Below, piece by piece: positions 32,213 to 41,456 of a stretch of 64,000 nt of DNA (the first letter of the stretch is position 1; every line of letters starts with the position of its first letter). Origin of the DNA: Nocardia sp. CY41 (lineage in GTDB: Bacteria > Actinomycetota > Actinomycetes > Mycobacteriales > Mycobacteriaceae); assembly GCF_009829325.1 (NCBI RefSeq), contig NZ_VUOS01000009.1, positions 62,001 through 126,000 of the forward strand, in the 5' to 3' direction. A program made the position numbers and the translations under genes. The notes beneath the pieces were generated by a model. The model was not told the DNA's origin, did no database searches, and was given only the letters and a program-made list of their open reading frames with translations.

Positions 32213-34045
32213 GTGAGCACTCCACGCTTCGACACCCTCCCCGCGGCTTTCCAGTACAACGCGACCATCGATCCCGACGCGGTCGCACTCCGGACACCCG
32301 GGGACGCTGCCACCCTCACCTGGCGCGAATACGCGGCGCGGGTGCGGCGGATCGCCGGCGGGCTGGCGGGGCTGGGCGTGCGCCGTGGCGACACGGTGGC
32401 CTTGATGATGTCCAACCGCATCGAGTTCTATCCGCTCGAGGTCGGCGCGCAACACCTCGGCGCCACCAGCTTCTCGGTGTACAACACCGCAGCACCCGAG
32501 CAGATCGCCTACGTGCTCGGCAACGCCGGTGCGCGCGTGGTGATGTGCGAGCCTCGATTCGTCGAGCAGATCCGCGCGAGCGGAGTCGAATTCGACCACA
32601 TCATCTGTGTCGACGACGCGCCCGAGGGAACCTTGTCGGTCGCCGACGTCATCGCCGCGGGCGAAGCGAACTTCGACTTCGACGCCGCATGGCGCGCGGT
32701 CGGGCCCGACGACGTCGCCACGCTGATCTACACGTCGGGAACCACGGGCAATCCCAAAGGAGTGGAGACGACGCACGCGAACCTGATGTTCGAGTGCTAC
32801 GCCGTCGACCAAGTGCTGGGAATCCGGTTCGGCGACACCATCACCTCCTATATGCCCACCGCGCACATCGCCGACCGGCTCACCGCGCTCTACTTCCAGG
32901 AGGTCTTCGGCACTCAGGTCACCTGCGTCGCCGATCCCACCCTGATCAGCGCCGCCTTGGCCGACCTGCATCCCACCATCTGGGGCGCCGTGCCGCGCGT
33001 CTGGGAGAAATTCAAGGCGGCAATCGAATTCGCGGTCGCGAACGAACCCGCCGAGGACCGCAGGGCGGCGCTGCAGTGGGCGTTGGCGGTGGCCGCCCAA
33101 CGCAGTGCGCATCAATTGCGTGGGCAGCCGGTCCCCGAATCGGTCGCGGACGAGTGGGCGCGCGCCGACCGACTCGTGCTGTCCGGCTTGCGTGCGAAGC
33201 TCGGACTCGACCGCGTCCGCTGGGCGATGTCCGGCGCCGCGCCGATCCCGGCCGAAACGCTCGGCTTCTTCGCCGGCCTCGGCATCCCGATCGCCGAGAT
33301 CTGGGGCATGTCCGAACTCACGTGCATCTGCAGCGTCAGCCACCCCGCCGACGCGAGGCTCGGCACCGTGGGCAAGCTGCTGCCCGGCATGCGGGCCCGC
33401 CTCGCCGACGACGGCGAACTCCATGTCCACGGCCCGTTGGTGATGAAAGGCTATCGCGGTGAGCCGGGCAAGACCGCCGAGGCCGTCGACCCCGAGGGCT
33501 GGTTGCGCACGGGCGATGTGATCACCATCGACGAGGACGGCTGTCTCCGCGTCGTCGACCGCAAGAAGGAGCTGATCATCAACTCCGCGGGCAAGAACAT
33601 GTCCCCTACCAACATCGAGAACGCGATCAAGGCGGCGGCACCGCTGGTCGGCGCCATCGCCGTGCTCGGCGACGGACGTCCCTACAACACCGCCCTCGTC
33701 GTCCTCGACGCCGAATCCGCCGGACCGTACGCCGCGCGCCACAACCTGGCCGACGCCTCGGCGGCGACCTTGTCGGCCGATCCGGATGTCATCGCCCGAA
33801 TCGCGGCGGGCATCGCCGCGGGCAACGCTCGACTCTCGCGGGTGGAGCAGGTCAAGCGGTTCCGCCTCTTGCCCACCTTCTGGGAGGCAGGTGGCGACGA
33901 AGTCACCCTCACCATGAAACTCAAGCGCCGGGTGATCGCCGAGAAGTACGCCACCGAAATCGCGGAGCTCTACCAGCCCGATCGCCCCGCGGGTGTCTAC
34001 GAACCCGCCGCCACCCCGGCGGGTTCCGTCGTGACAGCCGGCTGA
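32213..34045 (+). CDS. Long-chain acyl-CoA synthetase (FadD11/FadD15-like)
   Basis: 610 residues of the ANL family. TLIYTSGTTGNPKGVE P-loop, TSYMPTAHIADR, WGAVPRVWEKF linker typical of long-chain enzymes, WGMSEL, GWLRTGDVITID, RKKELIINSAGKNMSPTNIE and a late LTMKLKRR Lys region. GTG at 32213, 61 bases after the SDR. Activates a fatty or related acid to CoA, closing the oxidation route of this operon. Convergent with the GNAT gene 9 bases away. Confidence 0.9.
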   Translation: MSTPRFDTLPAAFQYNATIDPDAVALRTPGDAATLTWREYAARVRRIAGGLAGLGVRRGDTVALMMSNRIEFYPLEVGAQHLGATSFSVYNTAAPEQIAYVLGNAGARVVMCEPRFVEQIRASGVEFDHIICVDDAPEGTLSVADVIAAGEANFDFDAAWRAVGPDDVATLIYTSGTTGNPKGVETTHANLMFECYAVDQVLGIRFGDTITSYMPTAHIADRLTALYFQEVFGTQVTCVADPTLISAALADLHPTIWGAVPRVWEKFKAAIEFAVANEPAEDRRAALQWALAVAAQRSAHQLRGQPVPESVADEWARADRLVLSGLRAKLGLDRVRWAMSGAAPIPAETLGFFAGLGIPIAEIWGMSELTCICSVSHPADARLGTVGKLLPGMRARLADDGELHVHGPLVMKGYRGEPGKTAEAVDPEGWLRTGDVITIDEDGCLRVVDRKKELIINSAGKNMSPTNIENAIKAAAPLVGAIAVLGDGRPYNTALVVLDAESAGPYAARHNLADASAATLSADPDVIARIAAGIAAGNARLSRVEQVKRFRLLPTFWEAGGDEVTLTMKLKRRVIAEKYATEIAELYQPDRPAGVYEPAATPAGSVVTAG

Positions 34046-34053
34046 ACGCGCGG

Positions 34054-34626
34054 TCAGCGCTGCTTGACCCAGAACATTCCGCGACCGGACTCCGCAGGCG
34101 CACGCTTCTCCCGCGGCTCGATCCGATCCAGCCGGTAGCCGAGCCGCCGGGCGACCGCGGCACTGCGGACATTGGCCTCGTCACAACGGATCTCGACACG
34201 GTCTACGCCGGGCAAATCCAACGCGATCCGGGTCAAGGCAGCTGCACTCCGGGTGATCACACCGCGACCGGTGTGCGCGGCGTGACACCAGTAGCCGATC
34301 TCCACCGCACCCGGACCGAGCCGGTCGTGCAGGCCGATCGCGCCGAGCACGGTGCCCGCGGCATCGAAGATGCCGTAGTTGAAGGCTCCGGCGGCGCTGG
34401 GCCAGCTCTCGTCCGTCTCCCGGCCGAACGCGCGCTGACTGTCCAGGGTGGCGGGTGCGGGGAGCCAATCCATCCAGGGGTGGATGAGGTCGTACGACGC
34501 GTTGATCGCCTCGAGCCGCGGCCGCACATCCTCCGGACGCCACCGCCGCAACAGCAGGTCGTCCACCTCGATCCGTTCGGGTGGCACGACGCCCGGCGCC
34601 AGTGCGGAACACGATTCGATGTCCAT
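34054..34626 (-). CDS. GNAT N-acetyltransferase (RimJ/RimL type)
   Basis: 190 residues. Acetyltransf_3-like: LLLRRWRPEDVRPRLEAI at the N-terminus, a mid GAIGLHDRLG strand, GYWCHAAHTGRGVITRSAAA (acetyl-CoA pyrophosphate loop, HTGRGV) and VRSAAVARRLGY near the end. ATG at 34626 was chosen by comparison with family length. The substrate may be a ribosomal-protein N-terminus, an antibiotic or a small amine. Confidence 0.87.
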   Translation of the reverse strand: MDIESCSALAPGVVPPERIEVDDLLLRRWRPEDVRPRLEAINASYDLIHPWMDWLPAPATLDSQRAFGRETDESWPSAAGAFNYGIFDAAGTVLGAIGLHDRLGPGAVEIGYWCHAAHTGRGVITRSAAALTRIALDLPGVDRVEIRCDEANVRSAAVARRLGYRLDRIEPREKRAPAESGRGMFWVKQR

Positions 34627-34722
34627 ACCGCTATGGTGGTGGCCCCGCGCCTGGCCGGGCAACGGAAATATCCGGTGCCCGCGCTTTGTCACCTCCGCAT
34701 CGGCGCTGGTCAGGGGGGATGA

Positions 34723-35019
34723 TCAAGCGCCACGGAGGCGGACCTCGGCGTCCAGCTCGGCGGCGGCTCGGGCGAGCGCGGCGTCGTCCGGATCGGCCCC
34801 GAGCCGGTCGGCCAGGTCGGCTCGCGACAGGAGGAGCATTCCGCGCGGCTCGGATTCAGAGCCGGGTTCGACTTTGAGGTGTCCCTCTTCCAACACCAAG
34901 CGAGCGTTCGGTTCGTCGGTGGTCAGCAATCGGCGCAGGTCCTCCTGTGTTACTCGCCCGGAGCTCGATGCGCTGCTCGGCGTCGCGTCTGCCGACCCGC
35001 TCGTCTTTTCAGCATCCAT
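34723..35019 (-). CDS. Hypothetical protein, 98 residues
   Basis: Acidic, helical small protein. A Ser/Ala-rich N-terminus (residues 1-22) is followed by VTQEDLRRLLTTDEPNARLV and LLLSRADLADRLGADPDDAA. No membrane segment or metal motif. ATG at 35019 was preferred because the frame upstream is Arg/Trp-rich and noncoding in character. Family not recognised. Confidence 0.6.
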   Translation of the reverse strand: MDAEKTSGSADATPSSASSSGRVTQEDLRRLLTTDEPNARLVLEEGHLKVEPGSESEPRGMLLLSRADLADRLGADPDDAALARAAAELDAEVRLRGA

Positions 35020-35625
35020 GGTGACCGATTGCCCTGGCGAATCCACGGGAAACCAGCCCGACCACGTACGACCGCAGCGGGTTCCTGGTCGGATCAGCCT
35101 GATCAGGCGAAAGCGATGGCGGCCCCAGTGCGGCGCATGATGATCACCGCGCACACGTCGGTGCCGTAGACGACGGCGTTCACGAGCACCGAGGACGATG
35201 GCAAGGACCATTGTTAGGCAATCTAGCGCCGCTAGATCAACTCGTCAACGCGAGAGCGCAGGATGCTCCTGTCTCGAACCGGCGGCCGCGTTTGCTGTTC
35301 GGCGGTCCGGCAACAGGACAAGCATCCAGCCGGACGCCACGCGACACAGGGTGTAGGAAACCGCCTTCCGGCGCCACGAGGCACCACACTCTAGAAGGAC
35401 CCCAACAGTCGAACCGACTCATTGCGCTGTCGGATGCTTCGGATGATGGAGGCACGTCATGGCGACGCGCGAGCAGGCCGCAGTCGCGGCGGGGCGGATG
35501 TCGTCGGGCAGATCTTCCGCCCGACTGGGAATACCTGGTGGTGCGGTGGGCGGCGATACTGCGCGTATGCGCGATACTCGGGCGGCTGCCCGAGCTGACA
35601 TCGAACACGAACCAGGAGACCGACA
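35020..35625. other. Long intergenic stretch
   Basis: 606 bases with no convincing gene. It holds a near-perfect palindrome at 35221-35237 and presumably the promoters of the divergent 98- and 191-residue genes. Confidence 0.5.
35221..35237. promoter_or_regulatory. 17-base palindrome, candidate operator
   Basis: ATCTAGCG-C-CGCTAGAT: two perfect 8-base arms around one base, in an otherwise gene-free divergent region. TA-containing palindromes of this size are rare in GC-rich DNA. Regulator unknown. Confidence 0.5.
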
Positions 35626-36201
35626 TTGGGGAAGTTACACCGGCCCGGGCGCCCCGACGATCTGCCCGATGCGCGATTGCTGTGGGCGCGGTGGGCGGCC
35701 GTCGCGGTCGCCACCTACGATCGCGACGAAGAGCGCGAGCCGCAGCAGCATCGTTCGGGATACTGGATCGACGACGACGGCCTGCACTGGGACGACTGCG
35801 GTTGTACCTGGTGGGTATTGAAGTGGTTCGGCGACGGCCGCGCAGTGCTTGTCGGAGAGGACGAATCGAGCAAGGTCAAGTGGTACGAGCCCGCGATCGA
35901 CCTGCTGGCCGGGGCGCCGGAATGGTTACCGCGGCGCTATCTGCAGGAGCTGATCGATGACTACATGGTCGGCTGTATCTACTGGTTCGACGAGGGGGCC
36001 TGGCACCGTGCGCCCTACCCCGACGATCTGGCCGACGACGGGCTCGATTGCGGCATTTCGGCGTTGACGACACGGGCAGGTGCCGTCGGCGAGATCGCCG
36101 AACAGCTGGAGTTCGACAACACCGATACCGGAATGCCGGAGCTGTGTGAACAACTGATCGACGACGCCGAGCATGGCGCTCTCACCGAAACCGGGCTTTG
36201 A
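35626..36201 (+). CDS. Hypothetical acidic Trp-rich protein, 191 residues
   Basis: TTG at 35626 with CAGGAGACCGAC before it. Acidic, with many Trp residues (WIDDDGLHWDDCGCTWWVLKWFG; YWFDEGAWHRAP). No signal peptide. Compact single-domain proteins of this look are sometimes immunity proteins, but no toxin gene is next to it and I do not assign a function. Confidence 0.65.
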   Translation: MGKLHRPGRPDDLPDARLLWARWAAVAVATYDRDEEREPQQHRSGYWIDDDGLHWDDCGCTWWVLKWFGDGRAVLVGEDESSKVKWYEPAIDLLAGAPEWLPRRYLQELIDDYMVGCIYWFDEGAWHRAPYPDDLADDGLDCGISALTTRAGAVGEIAEQLEFDNTDTGMPELCEQLIDDAEHGALTETGL

Positions 36202-36210
36202 TCCTTCGCC

Positions 36211-36360
36211 GTGGCGATGGTGCGGTTGAAGGCACAGCACTACCCCGAGGTCGATCCCCGACCACGCACCGACAACGACCTCGCCGCCATGTTCGCACTG
36301 GCCGCGCATGCCGGTCTCGACACAGCTGCCTGGACCGGCACGCTCGGCATCCGAAACTGA
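36211..36360 (+). CDS. Possible small protein, 49 residues
   Basis: GTG at 36211 reads VAMVRLKAQHYPEVDPRPRT, then DNDLAAMFALAAHAGLDTAA, and stops at 36360. Protein-like composition and GC-rich third positions, 9 bases after the 191-residue gene. No clear ribosome site; it could be the tail of a formerly longer gene. Confidence 0.35.
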   Translation: MAMVRLKAQHYPEVDPRPRTDNDLAAMFALAAHAGLDTAAWTGTLGIRN

Positions 36361-36453
36361 CCCGGACGGCCCTCGGCCAGGCGGCGCGTAGATGCCCACC
36401 CGGGAAGAGTGCCGCCACAAGAGCCCTGGGCGGCAAAGGCGACACCGAGACGA

Positions 36454-37872
36454 CTATCCGATACCCGAGCGCCGCAGAGCCCGCTGCGCGGCGTTCGCGC
36501 CGCACATGCCGTGCGCCCCCGGACCCGGCGGCGTTGCGGCCGAGCAGAGGTAGTGGCCCGGTACGCCGACGTCGTAGGGCTGCAGGGTCACGCGAGGTCC
36601 GAACAGCAACTGGGGGATGTCTTTCGCGCCGGTCATGATATTGCCGCCGACGTAGTTCGGGTTGTATTCGGCGAACCCCGCCGCGGTGCGCGCGCTCGTC
36701 CCGACAATGCGGTCGCGGAATCCCGGAGCGAAGCGTTCGATCTGGGCGGTGATCTCCGCCGTCGCATCGCCGCGATATCCGTGCGGCACGTGGGCGTATG
36801 CCCAGATCGGGTGGATGTCGCCGACCGACCGTTGCGGATCGGCGAGGTACTGCTGACCGACCAGCACGAAGGGACGTTCGGGCATACGGCCGCGGTGGAT
36901 GTCACGTTCGGTCGCGGCGATCTCGGCGAACGTGCCGCCCAGATGCACCGTCCCCGCCCGGCGGGCCGCCTCCGCCGTCCACGGCACTCCGCCGTGCACG
37001 GCGAAGTCGACTTTGCAGGCGCCGGGACCGTAACGAAATCGGCTGTAGGACTTCCTGATTCGCGGAGGCAGGCGCTCGCCCATGATGTCCGCGACCGCGG
37101 TGGGCGCCAAGTCCCACATCGTCACATCCGCCGTCGGCAGATCGGACACCGACCGCACGCGAACGCCCGTTTCGATCTTGCCGCCCAGGTCACCGAGGGC
37201 CGCTGCCATGGCTTCGGTGATTCGTCGCGATCCGCCGGCGGCGACCGCCCAACCGTAGGTGTGGCCGGCGGTGAGGATGCCCAGGCCGATACCCGCGCTG
37301 AGCGGTCGGTGCAACGGATGAAACGCATGAGCCGCGACGCCGCCGAACAGCGCCCTGGCCTGCTCGGTCCGAAACAGTCCGGCCAGCAGCGCGGCCGGGG
37401 CGAGGGCGGGAATCCCGAAGCGGGCCAGAGAGATCGGATGGCGTGGCACGCGCAGCATCGGCCGCATGATGTCACCGCTCATCCGCTCGTAACCCGCGGC
37501 CGTACGCTCGAACAGCAGCCGCCACGCTCGGCCGTCGCTGCCGAGACCGGCGGCGGTCTCCGCGACCGAGCGCAGCAGCACGCCCGCGGTGCCGTCGTCG
37601 AGCGGATGGGCGCAGTCGATCTCCGGCCACGCCCAGGACAATCCGTACCGCGTCAGGTCGAGGTCGCGCAGGAACGGAGAACCGACCGCCATCGGATGGA
37701 TGGCCGAGCAGTGGTCGTGCAGCAGGCCGGGCACGATCGCCTCGCCGGTGCGGGTGCCGCCGCCGATCTCGTCGGCGGCCTCCAGCACGGTGACGTCCGA
37801 TCCGGCTCGGGCCAAGGTGATCGCCGCGGCCAAGCCGTTGGGGCCGCTGCCGACCACCACTGCGGTACTCAT
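36454..37872 (-). CDS. Phytoene-desaturase-like FAD oxidoreductase
   Basis: 472 residues. AVVVGSGPNGLAAAITLARAG at 4-24 and EAADEIGGGTRTGE place it in the CrtI-like amine-oxidase family; the C-terminal FAD motif is in GVPGHYLCSAATPPGPGAHGMCG. The actinobacterial members without a carotenoid context are of unknown function. It lies downstream of the DUF3556 gene (27 bases) and the acyl-CoA ligase, as a third gene in one operon. It probably oxidises or reduces a hydrophobic substrate. Confidence 0.87.
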   Translation of the reverse strand: MSTAVVVGSGPNGLAAAITLARAGSDVTVLEAADEIGGGTRTGEAIVPGLLHDHCSAIHPMAVGSPFLRDLDLTRYGLSWAWPEIDCAHPLDDGTAGVLLRSVAETAAGLGSDGRAWRLLFERTAAGYERMSGDIMRPMLRVPRHPISLARFGIPALAPAALLAGLFRTEQARALFGGVAAHAFHPLHRPLSAGIGLGILTAGHTYGWAVAAGGSRRITEAMAAALGDLGGKIETGVRVRSVSDLPTADVTMWDLAPTAVADIMGERLPPRIRKSYSRFRYGPGACKVDFAVHGGVPWTAEAARRAGTVHLGGTFAEIAATERDIHRGRMPERPFVLVGQQYLADPQRSVGDIHPIWAYAHVPHGYRGDATAEITAQIERFAPGFRDRIVGTSARTAAGFAEYNPNYVGGNIMTGAKDIPQLLFGPRVTLQPYDVGVPGHYLCSAATPPGPGAHGMCGANAAQRALRRSGIG

Positions 37873-37899
37873 GTCGCTCTCCTGTCCTTACCGTATGCC

Positions 37900-39720
37900 T
37901 CAGCCGACGGCCTGCGGGGCCAGAACCCGGTCCGATTCGTCCGGCAGCATAGGCACCGTGTAGCCCGCGCGCCGCCACGTCACCTCGTGCGGGATCGGGC
38001 CGTCGGGCAGCCACGGTTGCGTCTCGACGGCGTCGCGCACACGCCAGGTGCCGCGTTCGACGACGCCCAGCGCCGCGTCGATCACCTGATACTGCTGGAC
38101 GCCGCGGTGGATGGGCTGGGATTCCACCCACACCACGATCCATTCGCCCGGCGCGAACCCGACCCGGGACTGCACCGCGTTCACCAGATCCAGGTTGTGC
38201 AGGTGACCGTCGCCGAAGTTGAAGCCGATCAGCGAGTTGCAGCCGAATTCAGCTTCCCGCACGGTCCACCGATCGATGTCGGGCAGGAGTTTGTACAGCA
38301 ACGAGAACAGTCCGCGTCCTTGGCTGTGCATCGAGCGCCACGCGATCGTCTGCTGCATGGTGATCTCCGCGACCGCGGGCGGGTGGCCCATAGCCTTCAG
38401 CTGGTCGATCTGGTTCATTGTCGGCCGGTGCCCGATGGTGTTGAGCTTCTCCTCCGCACCGGGCGCGAAGGCCCACAGGGCCGACGCCCAGTTGCCGGCG
38501 TACTGGCGCATCGACGGCAGAAAGGACACCAGATCCGGGCGCAGATTCCCGAGGACCGGGAAGAACACCAGCGCCGCGAGGATCACTACAGCCAGCCATG
38601 GTGAGGAGATGTCACCGAGGCCGTAGCCGGCTTGGTTGGGGAAGCCCAGGAACAGGAAGACGGTCAGGTAGGCGAACAGGACGTTCCATTCCAACGGCAC
38701 CGCGAGCGGGAACGTCGAGGTGATGAACGCGTGGAAGATCACCATCAGCACCACACCCGCCAGCGTCAGCCAGTGGTTGGTGGAGAACAGCAGCACCAGC
38801 GGCGTGACGACCTCGACGGCGGTGCCGCCGACATGGGCCAGGAACGAGGCGACCTTCGACGGACGCAGGTCCCGGGGGAAGTCACGGTAATGCAACCGCT
38901 TGATCCACTTGGCGGGCACGCCCGGACTGTTGGAGACCATCGGCGGAACCACGTTGGTGAAGTGCCGCCCGAACTTCGACACACCCGCTCCGATCCACAC
39001 CGCGCAGATCAGCAGTTTGGCGGCGACGATCATGTCGACGAACGGCAACACCGCGAAGAACACCAGTGCGGGCAGGTACTGCTCGCCGCGCGCGGTGAGG
39101 AAGATCGTCTTGTCCCGCAGGCCGCACAGGATGTACAGCGCGATCGGGGCGATCAACAGCGCGGGATTCACCAGGCCTGAGGTATTGCCCGGCAATACCG
39201 CGCTGAGTGAGGCGCTCGGTACACCGGGCAGCACGATCGCCGCCAGCAACGTCGCCAGGAACGCCAGATACAGCAGCACGTCGAAGACCGTGCGCGTGTC
39301 GCCGCCCGTGAACGGGACCCGCCGCCAAGGACGCAGGCGGATCGTGCCGGGGCGTGCGTAGAACAGGATTCCGCCGGTCATCGGCTTGAACTTGCCCGCG
39401 AGCGGCCCCCACGACCCGGCGATCCCGAGCGCCTCGATCAAGACGGTCCACAACACCAGCTTCTGATAGACGATCGGCTCGTTCCACCACCCCGCGACGT
39501 CCCAGAACGGGCCGACGCCGGAACTCCAGGTCACCAGGGCGACCCCGGCGAGCACCGAGACCAGCAGAACCTTGAGCAGATAAATCGTATGGATCATCCG
39601 CGGCGAGCCGAAGCCGTATTCGACCCAGTGCAGAGCGAGTGTTCTCATCCGCTCCCGCAACGGCTGGTCGAGGAATGTCGTCACGTCCACGGGCGGGAAA
39701 TCCGCTGTTTTGAATCCCAT
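37900..39720 (-). CDS. DUF3556 multi-pass membrane protein
   Basis: 606 residues. The N-terminal two thirds (about 40-430) has some 8-10 hydrophobic helices (for example LLKVLLVSVLAGVALVTW, LLYLAFLATLLAAIVLP, LTLAGVVLMVIFHAFIT). The C-terminal part from about 440 is soluble. MGFKTADFPPVD is the typical N-terminus of DUF3556 proteins of mycobacteria and relatives, whose function is unknown. ATG at 39720 with GAAAGG upstream. It lies between an acyl-CoA ligase and a CrtI-like oxidoreductase, suggesting membrane lipid chemistry. Confidence 0.87.
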   Translation of the reverse strand: MGFKTADFPPVDVTTFLDQPLRERMRTLALHWVEYGFGSPRMIHTIYLLKVLLVSVLAGVALVTWSSGVGPFWDVAGWWNEPIVYQKLVLWTVLIEALGIAGSWGPLAGKFKPMTGGILFYARPGTIRLRPWRRVPFTGGDTRTVFDVLLYLAFLATLLAAIVLPGVPSASLSAVLPGNTSGLVNPALLIAPIALYILCGLRDKTIFLTARGEQYLPALVFFAVLPFVDMIVAAKLLICAVWIGAGVSKFGRHFTNVVPPMVSNSPGVPAKWIKRLHYRDFPRDLRPSKVASFLAHVGGTAVEVVTPLVLLFSTNHWLTLAGVVLMVIFHAFITSTFPLAVPLEWNVLFAYLTVFLFLGFPNQAGYGLGDISSPWLAVVILAALVFFPVLGNLRPDLVSFLPSMRQYAGNWASALWAFAPGAEEKLNTIGHRPTMNQIDQLKAMGHPPAVAEITMQQTIAWRSMHSQGRGLFSLLYKLLPDIDRWTVREAEFGCNSLIGFNFGDGHLHNLDLVNAVQSRVGFAPGEWIVVWVESQPIHRGVQQYQVIDAALGVVERGTWRVRDAVETQPWLPDGPIPHEVTWRRAGYTVPMLPDESDRVLAPQAVG

Positions 39721-39819
39721 TGTTCGGACCTTTCTCATCCGATGAATCGAGCACATGCGAGGACCCGGCCGAATTCGGTTCGGATCGTTGAGTTCCGCTC
39801 TCCGCCGAGCGGATTGTTG

Positions 39820-41286
39820 CTATGCCGTGGTGACCGCGACGGCGACCAGCTCGCGGAGCTTTCGTTTGTCGATCTTGCCGACCGGATTCCGTGGCAGCGC
39901 GTCGGTGATTCCGATCGATACCGGCACCTTCGCGCGGGACAGGGATTTCCGGCAATGCTCGACGAGATCCGCGGCATCGACATGCGTGCCGGGCATGGTC
40001 ACCACTCGGGCGACGGGGACCTCACCGAGCACCGGATCGGGGGCGCCGACCACCGCGGCCTCCAAGACGGCGGGATGGGCATGCAAAATGTTCTCGATCT
40101 CCTTGGGATAGATGTTCTCCCCACCTCGCAGGATCATGTCTTTGATGCGATCGACCAGGACCAGGTATCCGTCCGAATCGAAGTAGCCGACATCGCCGGT
40201 GTGCAGCCAGCCGTCGATCACCGTTCGCGCGGTCGCCTCGGGCCGGCCGAGATACCCGCGCATGACGTTGGCGCCCCGGATGACCACTTCTCCTCGCGTC
40301 CCGGCGGCCACGGCTCGGCCATCGGCGTCCACGATCGCTACGACTTGCCCTGGCAACGGTCGCCCCACCGTGCCCGGCTTCCGCGCTCCGTCCGGCGGAT
40401 TGAGCGTCGAGGCGCAGGTGCCTTCCGACAACCCGTACCCTTCGACGATCGGTACCCCGAAACGCGTTTCGAATCGCGCGATCAGTTCCGCGGGCATGGG
40501 CGCGGCCCCACAGATCGCGCGGCGTAGCGACGAGGTGTCCGGCGCCGCGTTCTCGGACTGCGCGACGAGCATCGCGTAGATCGCGGGCACGGCCGAAAAA
40601 TAGGTCGGCCGAACTCGTTCCACGACGCCGAAGAACGCCGAAGCCGAGAATCGGCCCGCGATCGTGGCGCGGCCCCCGGCGAGCAGCGGTGACAGGACAC
40701 CGACCACGATTCCGTTGACGTGGAACAGCGGCAGGACCAGCAGGCTGTGGTCGGTGTCGTCCAACCGCAGAGCTTCGACGAGCATCTCGCACATCGCGGC
40801 GATGTTGGCGTGGTCGAGAACCACCCCCTTCGGCTGCCCGGTGGTGCCGCTGGTGTAGATGATCAGCGCCGCGGCGCCGGGATCCACCGACACCGGTTCG
40901 GGCCCGCCGGTTTCGGGGCCGGGCCCGGCCACCTCGGTGACATCCAGCGTTCCCGCTCCGCGTCCGTCTTCGGTCACGACCACCTTCGCCCGGCAGTCGT
41001 CGATCTGATAGCGCACCTCCTCGGACGTCGAATCCGGCTTCACGGGGGTGACCGCGGCGCCGAGCCGCCACGCCGCGAAAAGAATGACGACGAATTCGAG
41101 TCGATTCCGCAAGACGAGAGCGACGACATCGCCCTCGCGAACTCCATTGACGTACAGGACGGCCGCGGCCCTGCGTACTCTTCTCGCGAAATGCTGATTA
41201 TCGAGCTGCTCGCGGTCGTCCGCGATACAGGGATCGCACGGATTCCATGCCGCCCGGACCTCCGGAATTTCTACAACGTGCTGCAT
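39820..41286 (-). CDS. Acyl-CoA ligase (ANL superfamily)
   Basis: 488 residues. LIIYTSGTTGQPKGVVLDH P-loop, VLPLFHVNGI, GYGLSEGT, GWLHTGDVGYFD, RIKDMILRGGENIYPKEIE and the catalytic Lys in NPVGKIDKRKL. Acid substrate not predictable. First gene of the minus-strand unit with DUF3556 and the CrtI-like oxidoreductase, and divergent from the PucR regulator 170 bases away. Confidence 0.9.
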   Translation of the reverse strand: MQHVVEIPEVRAAWNPCDPCIADDREQLDNQHFARRVRRAAAVLYVNGVREGDVVALVLRNRLEFVVILFAAWRLGAAVTPVKPDSTSEEVRYQIDDCRAKVVVTEDGRGAGTLDVTEVAGPGPETGGPEPVSVDPGAAALIIYTSGTTGQPKGVVLDHANIAAMCEMLVEALRLDDTDHSLLVLPLFHVNGIVVGVLSPLLAGGRATIAGRFSASAFFGVVERVRPTYFSAVPAIYAMLVAQSENAAPDTSSLRRAICGAAPMPAELIARFETRFGVPIVEGYGLSEGTCASTLNPPDGARKPGTVGRPLPGQVVAIVDADGRAVAAGTRGEVVIRGANVMRGYLGRPEATARTVIDGWLHTGDVGYFDSDGYLVLVDRIKDMILRGGENIYPKEIENILHAHPAVLEAAVVGAPDPVLGEVPVARVVTMPGTHVDAADLVEHCRKSLSRAKVPVSIGITDALPRNPVGKIDKRKLRELVAVAVTTA

Positions 41287-41456
41287 TCATACCCTCGACT
41301 GCTTGTGGGTGACTGGAATTACATTCCACGGTAGGTTCGGTGCCAGGCCACAGCTACGGGCCCGCATCCCAGAGTTTTCGTGCGGCTTTGTACTACCGGC
41401 ACAACAGGTTGGGGAATGCCTCCGAGCGGTCGCACCGATTCCGGTACGGTCCGGAC

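Noticed and set aside
28257-33742. Long minus-strand frames (512 and 520 residues) opposite the ALDH and FadD genes
   Set aside because: Antisense shadows rich in Arg, Asp and His with no motifs.
35626-36360. A toxin-immunity pair
   Set aside because: The 191-residue protein has the look of some immunity proteins, but no toxin domain, WXG100 or RHS gene is nearby.
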